Shown piece after piece: positions 56,997 through 64,000 of a stretch of 64,000 bases of DNA. The DNA lies in the NCBI GenBank assembly GCA_013141175.1, contig JABFRN010000001.1, positions 2,247,444-2,311,443 on the forward strand. The letters are read 5' to 3'. Within the stretch, counting starts at the first letter, position 1. Each line of letters begins with the position of its first letter. The stretch is from Lysobacter sp. Its GTDB lineage: Bacteria > Pseudomonadota > Gammaproteobacteria > Xanthomonadales > Xanthomonadaceae. The translations under genes and the position numbers were made by a program. The notes beneath the pieces are model-generated. The model was given only the letters and a program-made list of their open reading frames with translations, was not told where the DNA came from and did not search any database.

Positions 56997-58253
56997 TCAT
57001 GGTCCCGGCGCGGTATCGGTGCAGCTTTCCGGGGTGTCGACCAGGCGTCTCACGATGCGGTGGCGATCGATGTCGTAGACGGCCAGGTTCGGGCACCAGC
57101 GCAGGCCGGCGTCGTCCTTGATCCGCCGCCAGCGCATCGCATCCGTACGTTCGCGCCGCGACCCGCCCTTCGCATCGGCCGCGAACACGTCCACCGCCAA
57201 CGACTCGCCCCAGGCGAAGGGTTCGTCTTCCAGCTCGAAGGTCGTGTCGTCGACGCCTTCCAACCGTAATTGGCCGGCAGCGTCGCGCACGATCCGCGGC
57301 GAAAAGACGATCTCGCCGTCGACGTAGCCCGGCATGCTGTAGAGATAGCCGAGTTTTCCCTGTCGCAGCACCGGCAGGAGGTGGCTCGCCTCGCTGTCCA
57401 TCGCTGCTAGATCGCCGTCTTTCCAGCGATACGTGTCCACCCCGTGCGAGCAGCAACTGCCGCGCCAGAAGCTGTAAACGATGCGGTGCTTCGGATCGAA
57501 CTCCGGCGAGGTGATGTCCTGCAGGCTCGCCGGTGCATCGACGAAGCGCTGCGTGGCGGGATCGAACAGCCACGACTGGTGCGGGATGTTCGGACCCGCC
57601 GGCAGCGTGAGCGCGATCGAGATATCCGGATGGCCGTCGAAATCCATGTCGAACTGTCGTGGCAGGAACATGCCGCAGGTGCCGACCGAGTCGGTGTCCA
57701 GGGTCTGCAGCAGCGCGCCCTCGCGATACACGCGGATCGCCGACACCGGCGGCGATTGCGCGTCGCAATCATCGTCGTCCGCGCCCGGCACGAACGCCGC
57801 AACCACGCGCAGTTCGAAGGGCTCGGGGTCGTCGTCGATGGAGAGGGTCGCGGGCAGGCGCCGCGTATCGTCCGCGCTGCGCCATTCGCCGCGCCAGGCG
57901 TTGCCGTCCTGCAGCAGGAGCCAATGTCCGGTGATCTGCTGTTGCCCGGCTGCGTCCGGCGCGTATTCGTCGAGCGACAGGCCGCCGTCGCGCCATGTGC
58001 CGGACAAGCGCAGCCCATCCGTCTGCGCTGCGCAGGCGCCATGGCAATACACGCCTTCGATGCGATCGCCGATCCGCTGCAGATAGGGCAGCCGTACGGG
58101 CGCGTCGCCGATCCGTCCGCTGAAGCCCTGTCGCCAGACCGTGAGCTCCACGGGCATATCCAGCGTTTCCGCGCGGACATGCGGGACCGATGCGAGCGTC
58201 GCGGCCACCAGTACGGACAACGACAGTGCTGGTTTGCCGAAGAAGCGGGTCAT
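56997..58253 (-). CDS. exported protein with calcium-type DxDxDG motif (XAC2610-like)
   Basis: 418 residues. A signal peptide ends at about VRA (residue 28). The middle contains a Cys-rich stretch (YCHGACAAQ) and QFDMDFDGHPDISI, a calcium-binding pattern typical of FG-GAP/XAC2610-related proteins. The second half has SFWRGSCCSHGVDTYRW, again Cys-rich. XAC2610 of Xanthomonas is a periplasmic lysozyme inhibitor; the link is only suggestive. It is coupled by ATGA overlap to the gene upstream of it. Confidence 0.6.
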   Translation of the reverse strand: MTRFFGKPALSLSVLVAATLASVPHVRAETLDMPVELTVWRQGFSGRIGDAPVRLPYLQRIGDRIEGVYCHGACAAQTDGLRLSGTWRDGGLSLDEYAPDAAGQQQITGHWLLLQDGNAWRGEWRSADDTRRLPATLSIDDDPEPFELRVVAAFVPGADDDDCDAQSPPVSAIRVYREGALLQTLDTDSVGTCGMFLPRQFDMDFDGHPDISIALTLPAGPNIPHQSWLFDPATQRFVDAPASLQDITSPEFDPKHRIVYSFWRGSCCSHGVDTYRWKDGDLAAMDSEASHLLPVLRQGKLGYLYSMPGYVDGEIVFSPRIVRDAAGQLRLEGVDDTTFELEDEPFAWGESLAVDVFAADAKGGSRRERTDAMRWRRIKDDAGLRWCPNLAVYDIDRHRIVRRLVDTPESCTDTAPGP

Positions 58254-58897
58254 TGTTTCGAGACGCTGCAGACGTAGACCACTTCGCAGGCGCCAGCGCC
58301 CGAGTCCTCGCGCGTCAGCGAGCTGCGCCAGTGCCAACCATCGGGCGTATCGATCTGCACCAGCCAGCCGTCGATGCGTATGCGGTCTCCCGCGTCGACC
58401 GCGTCCAGCGCTGCGGCAATGGACGAATTCGAAGGCACCATGTGCATGTTCGCGCTGCTGCGCACGATGTCGTCGGGTGGGATCGGCGGTGGCCCGCTCC
58501 AGCGGTAATGATAGAAACGTCCGGACTGCGAGATATCGAGCTCCGACAGCACCGCATCGTCGCGCATGCGTCCCCAGCCCAGGGCAAGATCCACGGGCGA
58601 GAAATCCGCTTCGCGGCCGTGGTCGTAGTCCTCGCGCGACAGGACCCGCGCGGCGACGCTGAATCCGGCCAGCGGCTTGGCGGTCGCCTTCGACAGTTGG
58701 AACGGTGTCATGCCACCGGGCGCATCGCTCTGCACGGTGCCGTCCACGCCCGCCAATCGCGCCGGCGGCACGCAGCCGAGCACCGGCTGTCCGTTCGCAG
58801 CCGTGAATGCGGCGGGGGTGGACGCGGGCGATGACGGCGTCGCCAGCCACCAGGCCGCGACGGCAATGACGATGAAGATCAGGAGCCAGCGGAGCAT
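58250..58897 (-). CDS. membrane-anchored protein of unknown function
   Basis: 215 residues. A single N-terminal membrane anchor (LRWLLIFIVIAVAAWWLA) is followed by an extracytoplasmic domain with Trp-rich turns (ALGWGRMRDD, FYHYRWSGPPPIP, DGWHWRSSLTREDSGAGACEVVYVC). Such proteins are widespread and uncharacterised. It precedes the XAC2610-like gene in a two-gene unit. Confidence 0.65.
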   Translation of the reverse strand: MLRWLLIFIVIAVAAWWLATPSSPASTPAAFTAANGQPVLGCVPPARLAGVDGTVQSDAPGGMTPFQLSKATAKPLAGFSVAARVLSREDYDHGREADFSPVDLALGWGRMRDDAVLSELDISQSGRFYHYRWSGPPPIPPDDIVRSSANMHMVPSNSSIAAALDAVDAGDRIRIDGWLVQIDTPDGWHWRSSLTREDSGAGACEVVYVCSVSKQ

Positions 58898-58948
58898 GGG
58901 CGATTCCGGAGCCGTACCGGAACGCAGTCTACCCGGTGCTCCGCCGGT

Positions 58949-59161
58949 TCAGCGATGCGGGCCGATGTGGGTACGGATGCCGGTGACCGACTGGTCGAGA
59001 TGGCTCAACGGCCGAAACGCGAAGTAGGCCGTGCGCGATCCGAAGATCACGTAATCGTGGCCATCGAACGCCCACCGCTGGCGATGCGTTTCACGGTAGC
59101 CGAGATAACCGGAGACATACGTGGCCAACAGCGCGACGCCCAGCATCAGCGCACGCTTCAT
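58949..59161 (-). CDS. small single-pass membrane protein
   Basis: 70 residues, ATG at 59161. One N-terminal membrane segment (ALMLGVALLATYVSGYLGY), then a short soluble end with VIFGSRTAYFAFRPL. It begins 11 bases after the DUF3501 gene, same strand, so it probably shares the redox-cluster transcript. Function unknown. Confidence 0.6.
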   Translation of the reverse strand: MKRALMLGVALLATYVSGYLGYRETHRQRWAFDGHDYVIFGSRTAYFAFRPLSHLDQSVTGIRTHIGPHR

Positions 59162-59172
59162 GCGCGTCCGGC

Positions 59173-59754
59173 TCAAGCGAAATCGCGCAGCAGCGCTTCG
59201 CGGACCGCCATCGGGACTTCGATCGTCGCTGGCATGCGCGCATCGTCGATTCCGAAGGACAGCGTGGCGCCCTCGCGCAGCGACGAAATCTGCGACGCCG
59301 TGAAATCGAAACGCAGGAAATGCACCGCCGAGGTCTTGTCGTCGTCGCTGCGGTCCATGTCCTCGTCGGCGTGCGTCGTCGCGCGGCCGGTGCCTGCGAC
59401 TTCGGCGTAAACGTGGCGTTCGATGCCGCCGAGCCGCGCCAGTTCGCGGCGACGCAGATCCACGTCGGCGTATTCGATCAGCATCGTCGCCTTCAGATCG
59501 TGACCGCCCGGAACCAGCGGGTTGTAGGCGTCGAGTTCGTCCTGGATCGCCGCGGGTTCGAAGATCCGCTCGATCCGCAGCATTTCCTGGATCTGGTACT
59601 GGATCGTCAGCCGATCCTCGAACAGCAGGGTCACGTGTTCGCCGAGCTGCAGTTTGCGCGCTTTCTTGTGGGCGAGCACGCGGGTGCGGAACGCGGCGCG
59701 TTCGACCGCGTAGGTTTCCAGGTTGAACAGATCGGTTCGGGTGAGCGCTGTCAT
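59173..59754 (-). CDS. DUF3501 family protein
   Basis: 193 residues. LTRTDLFNLETYAVERAAFR, LLFEDRLTIQYQIQEMLRIERIF and DELDAYNPLVPGGHDLKATMLIEY are typical of DUF3501. Members sit next to rubrerythrin and Fe-S oxidoreductase genes in many bacteria; the role is unknown but probably oxidative stress or redox. Three bases separate it from the Fe-S gene. Confidence 0.85.
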   Translation of the reverse strand: MTALTRTDLFNLETYAVERAAFRTRVLAHKKARKLQLGEHVTLLFEDRLTIQYQIQEMLRIERIFEPAAIQDELDAYNPLVPGGHDLKATMLIEYADVDLRRRELARLGGIERHVYAEVAGTGRATTHADEDMDRSDDDKTSAVHFLRFDFTASQISSLREGATLSFGIDDARMPATIEVPMAVREALLRDFA

Positions 59755-59757
59755 GGG

Positions 59758-61116
59758 TCAGATTCCGTAGGCCTTGCGCAGCAGCGTGACTGGATGCTCT
59801 GCAGTGGTGCCATCGTTCAAGCCGTGGGCGATATGCGCACCGGCCATCACGCAGTCGCTGGTGAAGTGCTGCGCGTCCGTTTGCCTCACGCGGTTCTCCA
59901 CCGGCTTGGCGATCTTGCGCGCGTTCTCGTAGGTGGCTTTCTTCACGCCGTAGGTGCCGTCGTGGCCGGAGCAGCGTTCGATCGTGGTCACCTGGGTGCC
60001 CGGCACCAGTTCCAGTACCTGCCTGGTCTTCGGGCCGATGTTCTGCACGCGCTGGTGGCACGCCGCCTGCCATGCGACCTTGCCGAGTTCATTCCTGAAG
60101 TCGTTCTTGAGCAGTCCTGCGGTCTGCCGGTGCATCAGATATTCGAACGGATCGAAGATCGCGCGCCGGATCGCCTGAACCTGCGCGTCGTCGGGATACA
60201 TCAGCGGCAGTTCCTGCTTGAACATCAGCACGCAGGACGGAATCGGCGCGATGATGTCCCAGCCATCGTCCACCGCCGCGGACATCGGCGGCATGTTGCG
60301 CTGTTTGTAGTCGTCGACGCTGTCCAGATCGCCAAGTTCGAGTTTCGGCATGCCGCAGCACTGGTTCTGGCGGATCAATTTCACCGGGATGTCGTTGTGG
60401 CGCAGCACCGCGACCAGGTCTTCGACCATCCGCGGATGATTGTGGTTGCCGTAGCAGGTGACGAAGATCGCGACTTTTCCACGCGTGGGCCCTGCGGCCA
60501 CCGCGCCGTCGCCGCTGTCGTCCTGCTTCAGCTTCCTGAGCGCGGTCGGGCTGTGATACGCCGGCACCTGCGCGTCGCGATGCACGCCGAGGGTCTTTTC
60601 CATCACGCCGCGCAGCGCGGGCTGGCGATTGCCCCAATTCACCGCTTCGACCACGACCGGAATCGAAGCGAAACTGCCGACGGTGGTGGTGCTGGACAGC
60701 AGTTTCGCCGACATCGGTGCGCCATGCGCTTTGAAATGCACGGCTTTCGCGCGCAGCATCAGATGCGGGAAGTCGATGTTCCACTCGTGCGGCGGAATGT
60801 ACGGGCACTTGGTCTGGTAGCAGAGATCGCAGAGATAGCACTGGTCGACCACCTTGGCGTAGTCGGCTTTCGCGACCCCGTCGACTTCCATCGTCGTCGA
60901 TGCGTCGACCAGATCGAACAGCGTCGGAAAACTCTGGCACAGGCTCACGCAGCGCCGGCAACCGTGGCAAAGATCGAACACGCGCTCCATCTCTTTTTCG
61001 AGCGCGGATTCATCCCAGAACGCCGGGTTCTTCCAGTCGAGCGGGTGCCGCGTCGGCGCATCGAGGCTGCCTTCGCGCGCGGATGGGGGCGATGTGGAGG
61101 TCGGAGGCTGGCTCAT
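59758..61116 (-). CDS. (Fe-S)-binding heterodisulfide-reductase-like oxidoreductase
   Basis: 452 residues. Two 4Fe-4S motifs lie near the start ([11 protein letters not shown] and [13 protein letters not shown]). Two CCG-type domains in the C-terminal half carry [10 protein letters not shown] and [11 protein letters not shown]. Such GlpC/HdrB-like subunits transfer electrons between soluble carriers. The rubrerythrin gene directly upstream and DUF3501 downstream mark a conserved peroxide-defence cluster; the electron donor is not known. Confidence 0.85.
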   Translation of the reverse strand: MSQPPTSTSPPSAREGSLDAPTRHPLDWKNPAFWDESALEKEMERVFDLCHGCRRCVSLCQSFPTLFDLVDASTTMEVDGVAKADYAKVVDQCYLCDLCYQTKCPYIPPHEWNIDFPHLMLRAKAVHFKAHGAPMSAKLLSSTTTVGSFASIPVVVEAVNWGNRQPALRGVMEKTLGVHRDAQVPAYHSPTALRKLKQDDSGDGAVAAGPTRGKVAIFVTCYGNHNHPRMVEDLVAVLRHNDIPVKLIRQNQCCGMPKLELGDLDSVDDYKQRNMPPMSAAVDDGWDIIAPIPSCVLMFKQELPLMYPDDAQVQAIRRAIFDPFEYLMHRQTAGLLKNDFRNELGKVAWQAACHQRVQNIGPKTRQVLELVPGTQVTTIERCSGHDGTYGVKKATYENARKIAKPVENRVRQTDAQHFTSDCVMAGAHIAHGLNDGTTAEHPVTLLRKAYGI

Positions 61117-61297
61117 GCGTTCCTCGTGATCGAGACCGGCTGTTTCGAGGACGACGGCGACTCCCGTCCACCGCTGCGATTGCGTCGGACGCGTGCGCGG
61201 CGATGTCGCCGTGTGAGGTTGCTTTCTTCCGCACCGGGAGAGGAGGTGCGGAAGAAAGCGGGGGCGCCCGTTGGCCTGGACGCCCCTTTGCCCGGAC

Positions 61298-61717
61298 TCA
61301 GGCGCCGAGTTCGTTCAGCGCTTTCTGGAAACGGTTGGCGTGCGAGCGCTCGGCCTTGGCGAGGGTTTCGAACCAGTCGGCGATTTCGTCGAAGCCTTCG
61401 TCGCGCGCGGCCTTGGCCATGCCCGGATACATGTCGGTGTATTCGTGGGTTTCGCCTGCGATCGCCGACTTCAGGTTGTTGGCGGTATCGCCGAACGGCA
61501 GGCCGGTGGCCGGGTCGCCGCATTGTTCGAGATATTCCAGATGGCCGTGCGCATGCCCGGTCTCGCCTTCGGCGGTGGAGCGGAACACCGCAGCGACATC
61601 GTTGTAACCCTCGACATCGGCTTTCTGCGCGAAATACAGGTAGCGGCGATTCGCCTGGGATTCGCCGGCGAAGGCGGCTTTCAGATTGTCTTCGGTTTTC
61701 GAGCCTTTCAAACTCAT
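61298..61717 (-). CDS. rubrerythrin lacking the rubredoxin domain
   Basis: 139 residues from the ATG at 61717 (GAGGAGT ten bases upstream). The di-iron four-helix part has the two ExxH-type motifs [23 protein letters not shown] and [20 protein letters not shown]. The C-terminal rubredoxin domain of classical rubrerythrin is missing, so electrons must come from a partner, likely the Fe-S protein downstream. Reduces hydrogen peroxide. Confidence 0.9.
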   Translation of the reverse strand: MSLKGSKTEDNLKAAFAGESQANRRYLYFAQKADVEGYNDVAAVFRSTAEGETGHAHGHLEYLEQCGDPATGLPFGDTANNLKSAIAGETHEYTDMYPGMAKAARDEGFDEIADWFETLAKAERSHANRFQKALNELGA

Positions 61718-61939
61718 GGTGTTCCACTCCTCAAGACTGTGATGGATGGGCTGTGACGATGCGGGTGACGGAGCAGTCGATCTGGCGGGCGGTGCGCCGA
61801 CGGATGGCACGGTTTGAGCATACGCCCGGCCAATGGCAAGTTGTGATCAATTGTTATGATCGATTCGATAGTTTTCGTGAATGTTGCGCAGCAGCAAGTG
61901 CGGCGACTCTCCCCGTTGAATCGCCATGCCGCTGCCGGC

Positions 61940-62896
61940 TCAAGCGGGCTCGATGACGGGCGGATGCCGTGCGCCGCCATGGGTGGGCACGTCGCCGGTC
62001 GTGAGCAGATCGGCAGGCAGGTCGCGGAACACGGCGGCGAGCTTGGTCAGGAATTCCGACATCGCCGAGCTGCGTCGCCAGACCATCGCGACGCGGCGGC
62101 TCGGTGCGGGGGCGCGGAACGCCAGCAGGCGGATATCCTGCGATGCGGCCACCGGGGGTTTCACCGCCAACACCGGCAACAGGGTGATGCCGACGTTCGC
62201 CGCCACCATCTGTCGCAGGGTTTCCAGCGACGTCGCGCGGAACCCGGTCTTCTCGCCGGCACCAGCGAGGTGGCATACGTCCAGCGCCTGGTCGCGCAGG
62301 CAGTGCCCGTCTTCGAGCAGCAGCAGGCTCTCGTGCGCCAGATCCTGCATGGTCAGCATCCTGTTCGCGGCCAGTGCATGGGTTTCCGGCACCGCCAACA
62401 TGAACGGCTCCTCGAACAGCGGCTCGATGTGCAACTGCTCGTCGTGCAGCGGCAGCGCGAGCACGCCAGCGTCCAGCTTGCCTTCGCGCAGCTGGCGCAG
62501 GATGACTTCGGTCTTTTCCTCGATCAGCAGCAGCTCCAGGTCGTGGAAGCGCTCGCGGACCCGCGGAACGACGTGCGGCAACAGATACGGTCCGAGGGTC
62601 GGGAAGATGCCCAACCGCACCGCGCCGGCCTCCGGATTCTGGCTGCGGCGCGCGGCCTCCTTCATTTCCTCGACATCGGCCATGATCCGGCGCGCGCGTT
62701 CGGCCGCGTCGCGTCCGGCGGGGGTCAGCATGATGTGGCGCGGCGCGCGCTCCACGAGCGAGACGCCCAGTTCCTCTTCGAGCTTCTTGATCTGCGTCGA
62801 CAAGGTCGGCTGGCTGACGAAACAGGCGGATGCCGCGCGTCCGAAGTGTTTGTGGTCGGCAAGCGCCACCAGGTACTTGAGGTCGCGCAGGTTCAT
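61940..62896 (-). CDS. oxyR: hydrogen peroxide-sensing LysR regulator OxyR
   Basis: 318 residues from the ATG at 62896. The LysR helix-turn-helix (NLRDLKYLVALADHKHFGRAA) is followed by the sensing domain with Cys199 and Cys208 in GHCLRDQALDVC, the exact positions used in E. coli OxyR. It activates peroxide defence genes when these form a disulfide. Upstream lies ahpF, as in the Xanthomonas ahpC-ahpF-oxyR group. Confidence 0.95.
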   Translation of the reverse strand: MNLRDLKYLVALADHKHFGRAASACFVSQPTLSTQIKKLEEELGVSLVERAPRHIMLTPAGRDAAERARRIMADVEEMKEAARRSQNPEAGAVRLGIFPTLGPYLLPHVVPRVRERFHDLELLLIEEKTEVILRQLREGKLDAGVLALPLHDEQLHIEPLFEEPFMLAVPETHALAANRMLTMQDLAHESLLLLEDGHCLRDQALDVCHLAGAGEKTGFRATSLETLRQMVAANVGITLLPVLAVKPPVAASQDIRLLAFRAPAPSRRVAMVWRRSSAMSEFLTKLAAVFRDLPADLLTTGDVPTHGGARHPPVIEPA

Positions 62897-63041
62897 GATG
62901 ATCCCTTCATGGCGTCTCGTTCCCTTGATCGGGTTGCATCGCATCGAATGCGAGGACCGGGGGCGGCAATGCATCTTGCGACATGATTGCCAAGAAAAAC
63001 TTTATAGACCTGAAGTGATACCGGCGATTGTCGTATTGGTA

Positions 63042-63072
63042 AGCCTGTCGTTTCTGACAGGCTCGTTTTTTT
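63042..63072 (+). terminator. hairpin with T-run between ahpF and oxyR
   Basis: AGCCTGTC / GACAGGCT with a 6-base loop followed by CG and seven T. The T-run points to plus-strand transcription, opposite to both flanking genes. It may end an antisense or small RNA, or act only as a hairpin for the ahpF transcript. Confidence 0.4.
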
Positions 63073-63129
63073 CGGTCGTGCCGCCGATGCCCGCGCGCAG
63101 TGCGATCCCTCCGCACGCGGGAGGACGGC

Positions 63130-64000
63130 TCAGGCCGCCTGTGCCGCCGGCATCGCCGCCGCCGGTGCGGAGCTGCGGATCAGGTGGTCGAACGCGCCGA
63201 GCGCCGCTTTCGAGCCTTCGCTCATCGCGATCACGATCTGTTTGTAGGGCACCGTGGTCGCATCGCCAGCGGCGAATATCCCGGGCAGCGAGGTCTGGCC
63301 GCGTTCGTCGATCACGATCTCGCCGCGCGGCGAAAGCGCCAGCGTGCCTTTCAGCCATTCGGTGTTGGGCAGCAGGCCGATCTGCACGAAGATGCCCTCC
63401 AGCGGCAGCGTGTGGATAGCCTGCGTCAATCGATCCTGATAGTTCAGGCCGATGACTTTCCGGCCGTCGCCCAGCACTTCGGTGGTCTGCGCCGAGACGA
63501 TCACCTCGACGTTCGGCAGGCTGCGAAGCTTGCGCTGCAGGACTTCGTCGGCGCGCAGCCTGGCGTCGAATTCGATCAGGGTGACATGGGCGACGATGCC
63601 GGCCAGGTCGATCGCCGCCTCCACGCCCGAGTTGCCGCCGCCGATCACCGCCACCCGCTTGCCCTTGAACAGCGGGCCGTCGCAGTGCGGGCAATAGGCC
63701 ACGCCTTTGTTCCGGTACTCCTGCTCACCGGGCACGCTCATCTGCCGCCAGCGCGCGCCGGTGGCGAGGATGACCGATTTCGATTTCAGCGAAGCGCCGC
63801 TGGCGAGCTTCACCTCGACCAGACCGTCCACGCCGGCCGGGATCAGCTGCTCCGCGCGCTGCAGGTTCATGATGTCCACGTCGTAGTCGCGCACGTGGCG
63901 CTCCATCGCGGCGGCCAGCTTCGGGCCTTCGGTTTCGGGCACGGATACGAAGTTCTCGATCGCCATCGTGTCCAGCACCTGCCCGCCGAAGCGCTCGACG
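63130..64000 (-). CDS. ahpF: alkyl hydroperoxide reductase subunit F, 5' end beyond window
   Basis: The last ~290 residues of AhpF. Redox-active CPHCDGP, NADH-binding [15 protein letters not shown], and FAD-binding [30 protein letters not shown] are intact. The frame continues past 64000 without a stop; the valine codon at 63976-63978 is internal. It reduces AhpC with NADH. The tail has a short Ala-rich extension ([10 protein letters not shown]). Confidence 0.94.
   Translation of the reverse strand, partial: VERFGGQVLDTMAIENFVSVPETEGPKLAAAMERHVRDYDVDIMNLQRAEQLIPAGVDGLVEVKLASGASLKSKSVILATGARWRQMSVPGEQEYRNKGVAYCPHCDGPLFKGKRVAVIGGGNSGVEAAIDLAGIVAHVTLIEFDARLRADEVLQRKLRSLPNVEVIVSAQTTEVLGDGRKVIGLNYQDRLTQAIHTLPLEGIFVQIGLLPNTEWLKGTLALSPRGEIVIDERGQTSLPGIFAAGDATTVPYKQIVIAMSEGSKAALGAFDHLIRSSAPAAAMPAAQAA

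Overview
The window is about 64 kb of GC-rich chromosome from a gammaproteobacterium of the Xanthomonadaceae/Lysobacteraceae (Lysobacter- or Luteimonas-like). This placement is an inference. It rests on gene order (algH-ruvX-pyrB, pepA-holC-valS, lptF-lptG, xerD-dsbC-purL, ahpF-oxyR), on the desaturase operon with its FabR-type regulator, on an H-NS protein with a lysine-rich linker, and on many GTAG-type palindromic (REP) elements. No rRNA, tRNA, CRISPR array, insertion sequence or complete prophage is visible.

Layout. 0-6 kb is an accessory/regulatory stretch: the end of a secreted zinc metalloprotease, a small secreted protein, a MASE1-type membrane protein with a decayed kinase end, a Cro/LexA-like repressor whose protease dyad is missing, and two adjacent genes that each encode two CsrA domains fused head to tail. 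6-9.6 kb is a tightly overlapping trpG-trpD-ABM-trpC-HAD operon. 9.7-20.3 kb carries an orphan membrane protein, mgtE, an OmpA-like lipoprotein, a secreted amylase and esterase, the fabR/desC/desB-like unsaturated fatty acid unit, and an acetamidase. 20.3-30 kb holds algH-ruvX-pyrB, the scoAB CoA-transferase, an ATP-grasp/ThrE pair, hns, proS and pssA. 30-46 kb is core replication, translation, envelope and purine genes: a short holD candidate, rimI, valS, holC, pepA, lptFG, xerD, dsbC and purL. 46-54 kb has a regulatory PTS (EIIA-Man, HPr, EI), a nucleotidyltransferase, rlmM and glnS. 54-64 kb has a diguanylate cyclase, msrA, two envelope proteins, a rubrerythrin/Fe-S/DUF3501 redox cluster, and oxyR with the 3' part of ahpF.

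Two things stand out. First, the 4.0-5.8 kb locus looks like a small post-transcriptional regulatory module. A non-cleavable-looking repressor is divergent from two fused double-CsrA genes, with a 13-bp palindrome sitting in the shared promoter. One double-CsrA keeps a single composite RNA-binding face and the other appears to have lost its own. Second, REP-type palindromes are read in frame inside essential or housekeeping genes (valS twice, purL, rlmM), and the same palindrome families also lie between genes. The 3' tail of purL is also duplicated downstream together with such elements.
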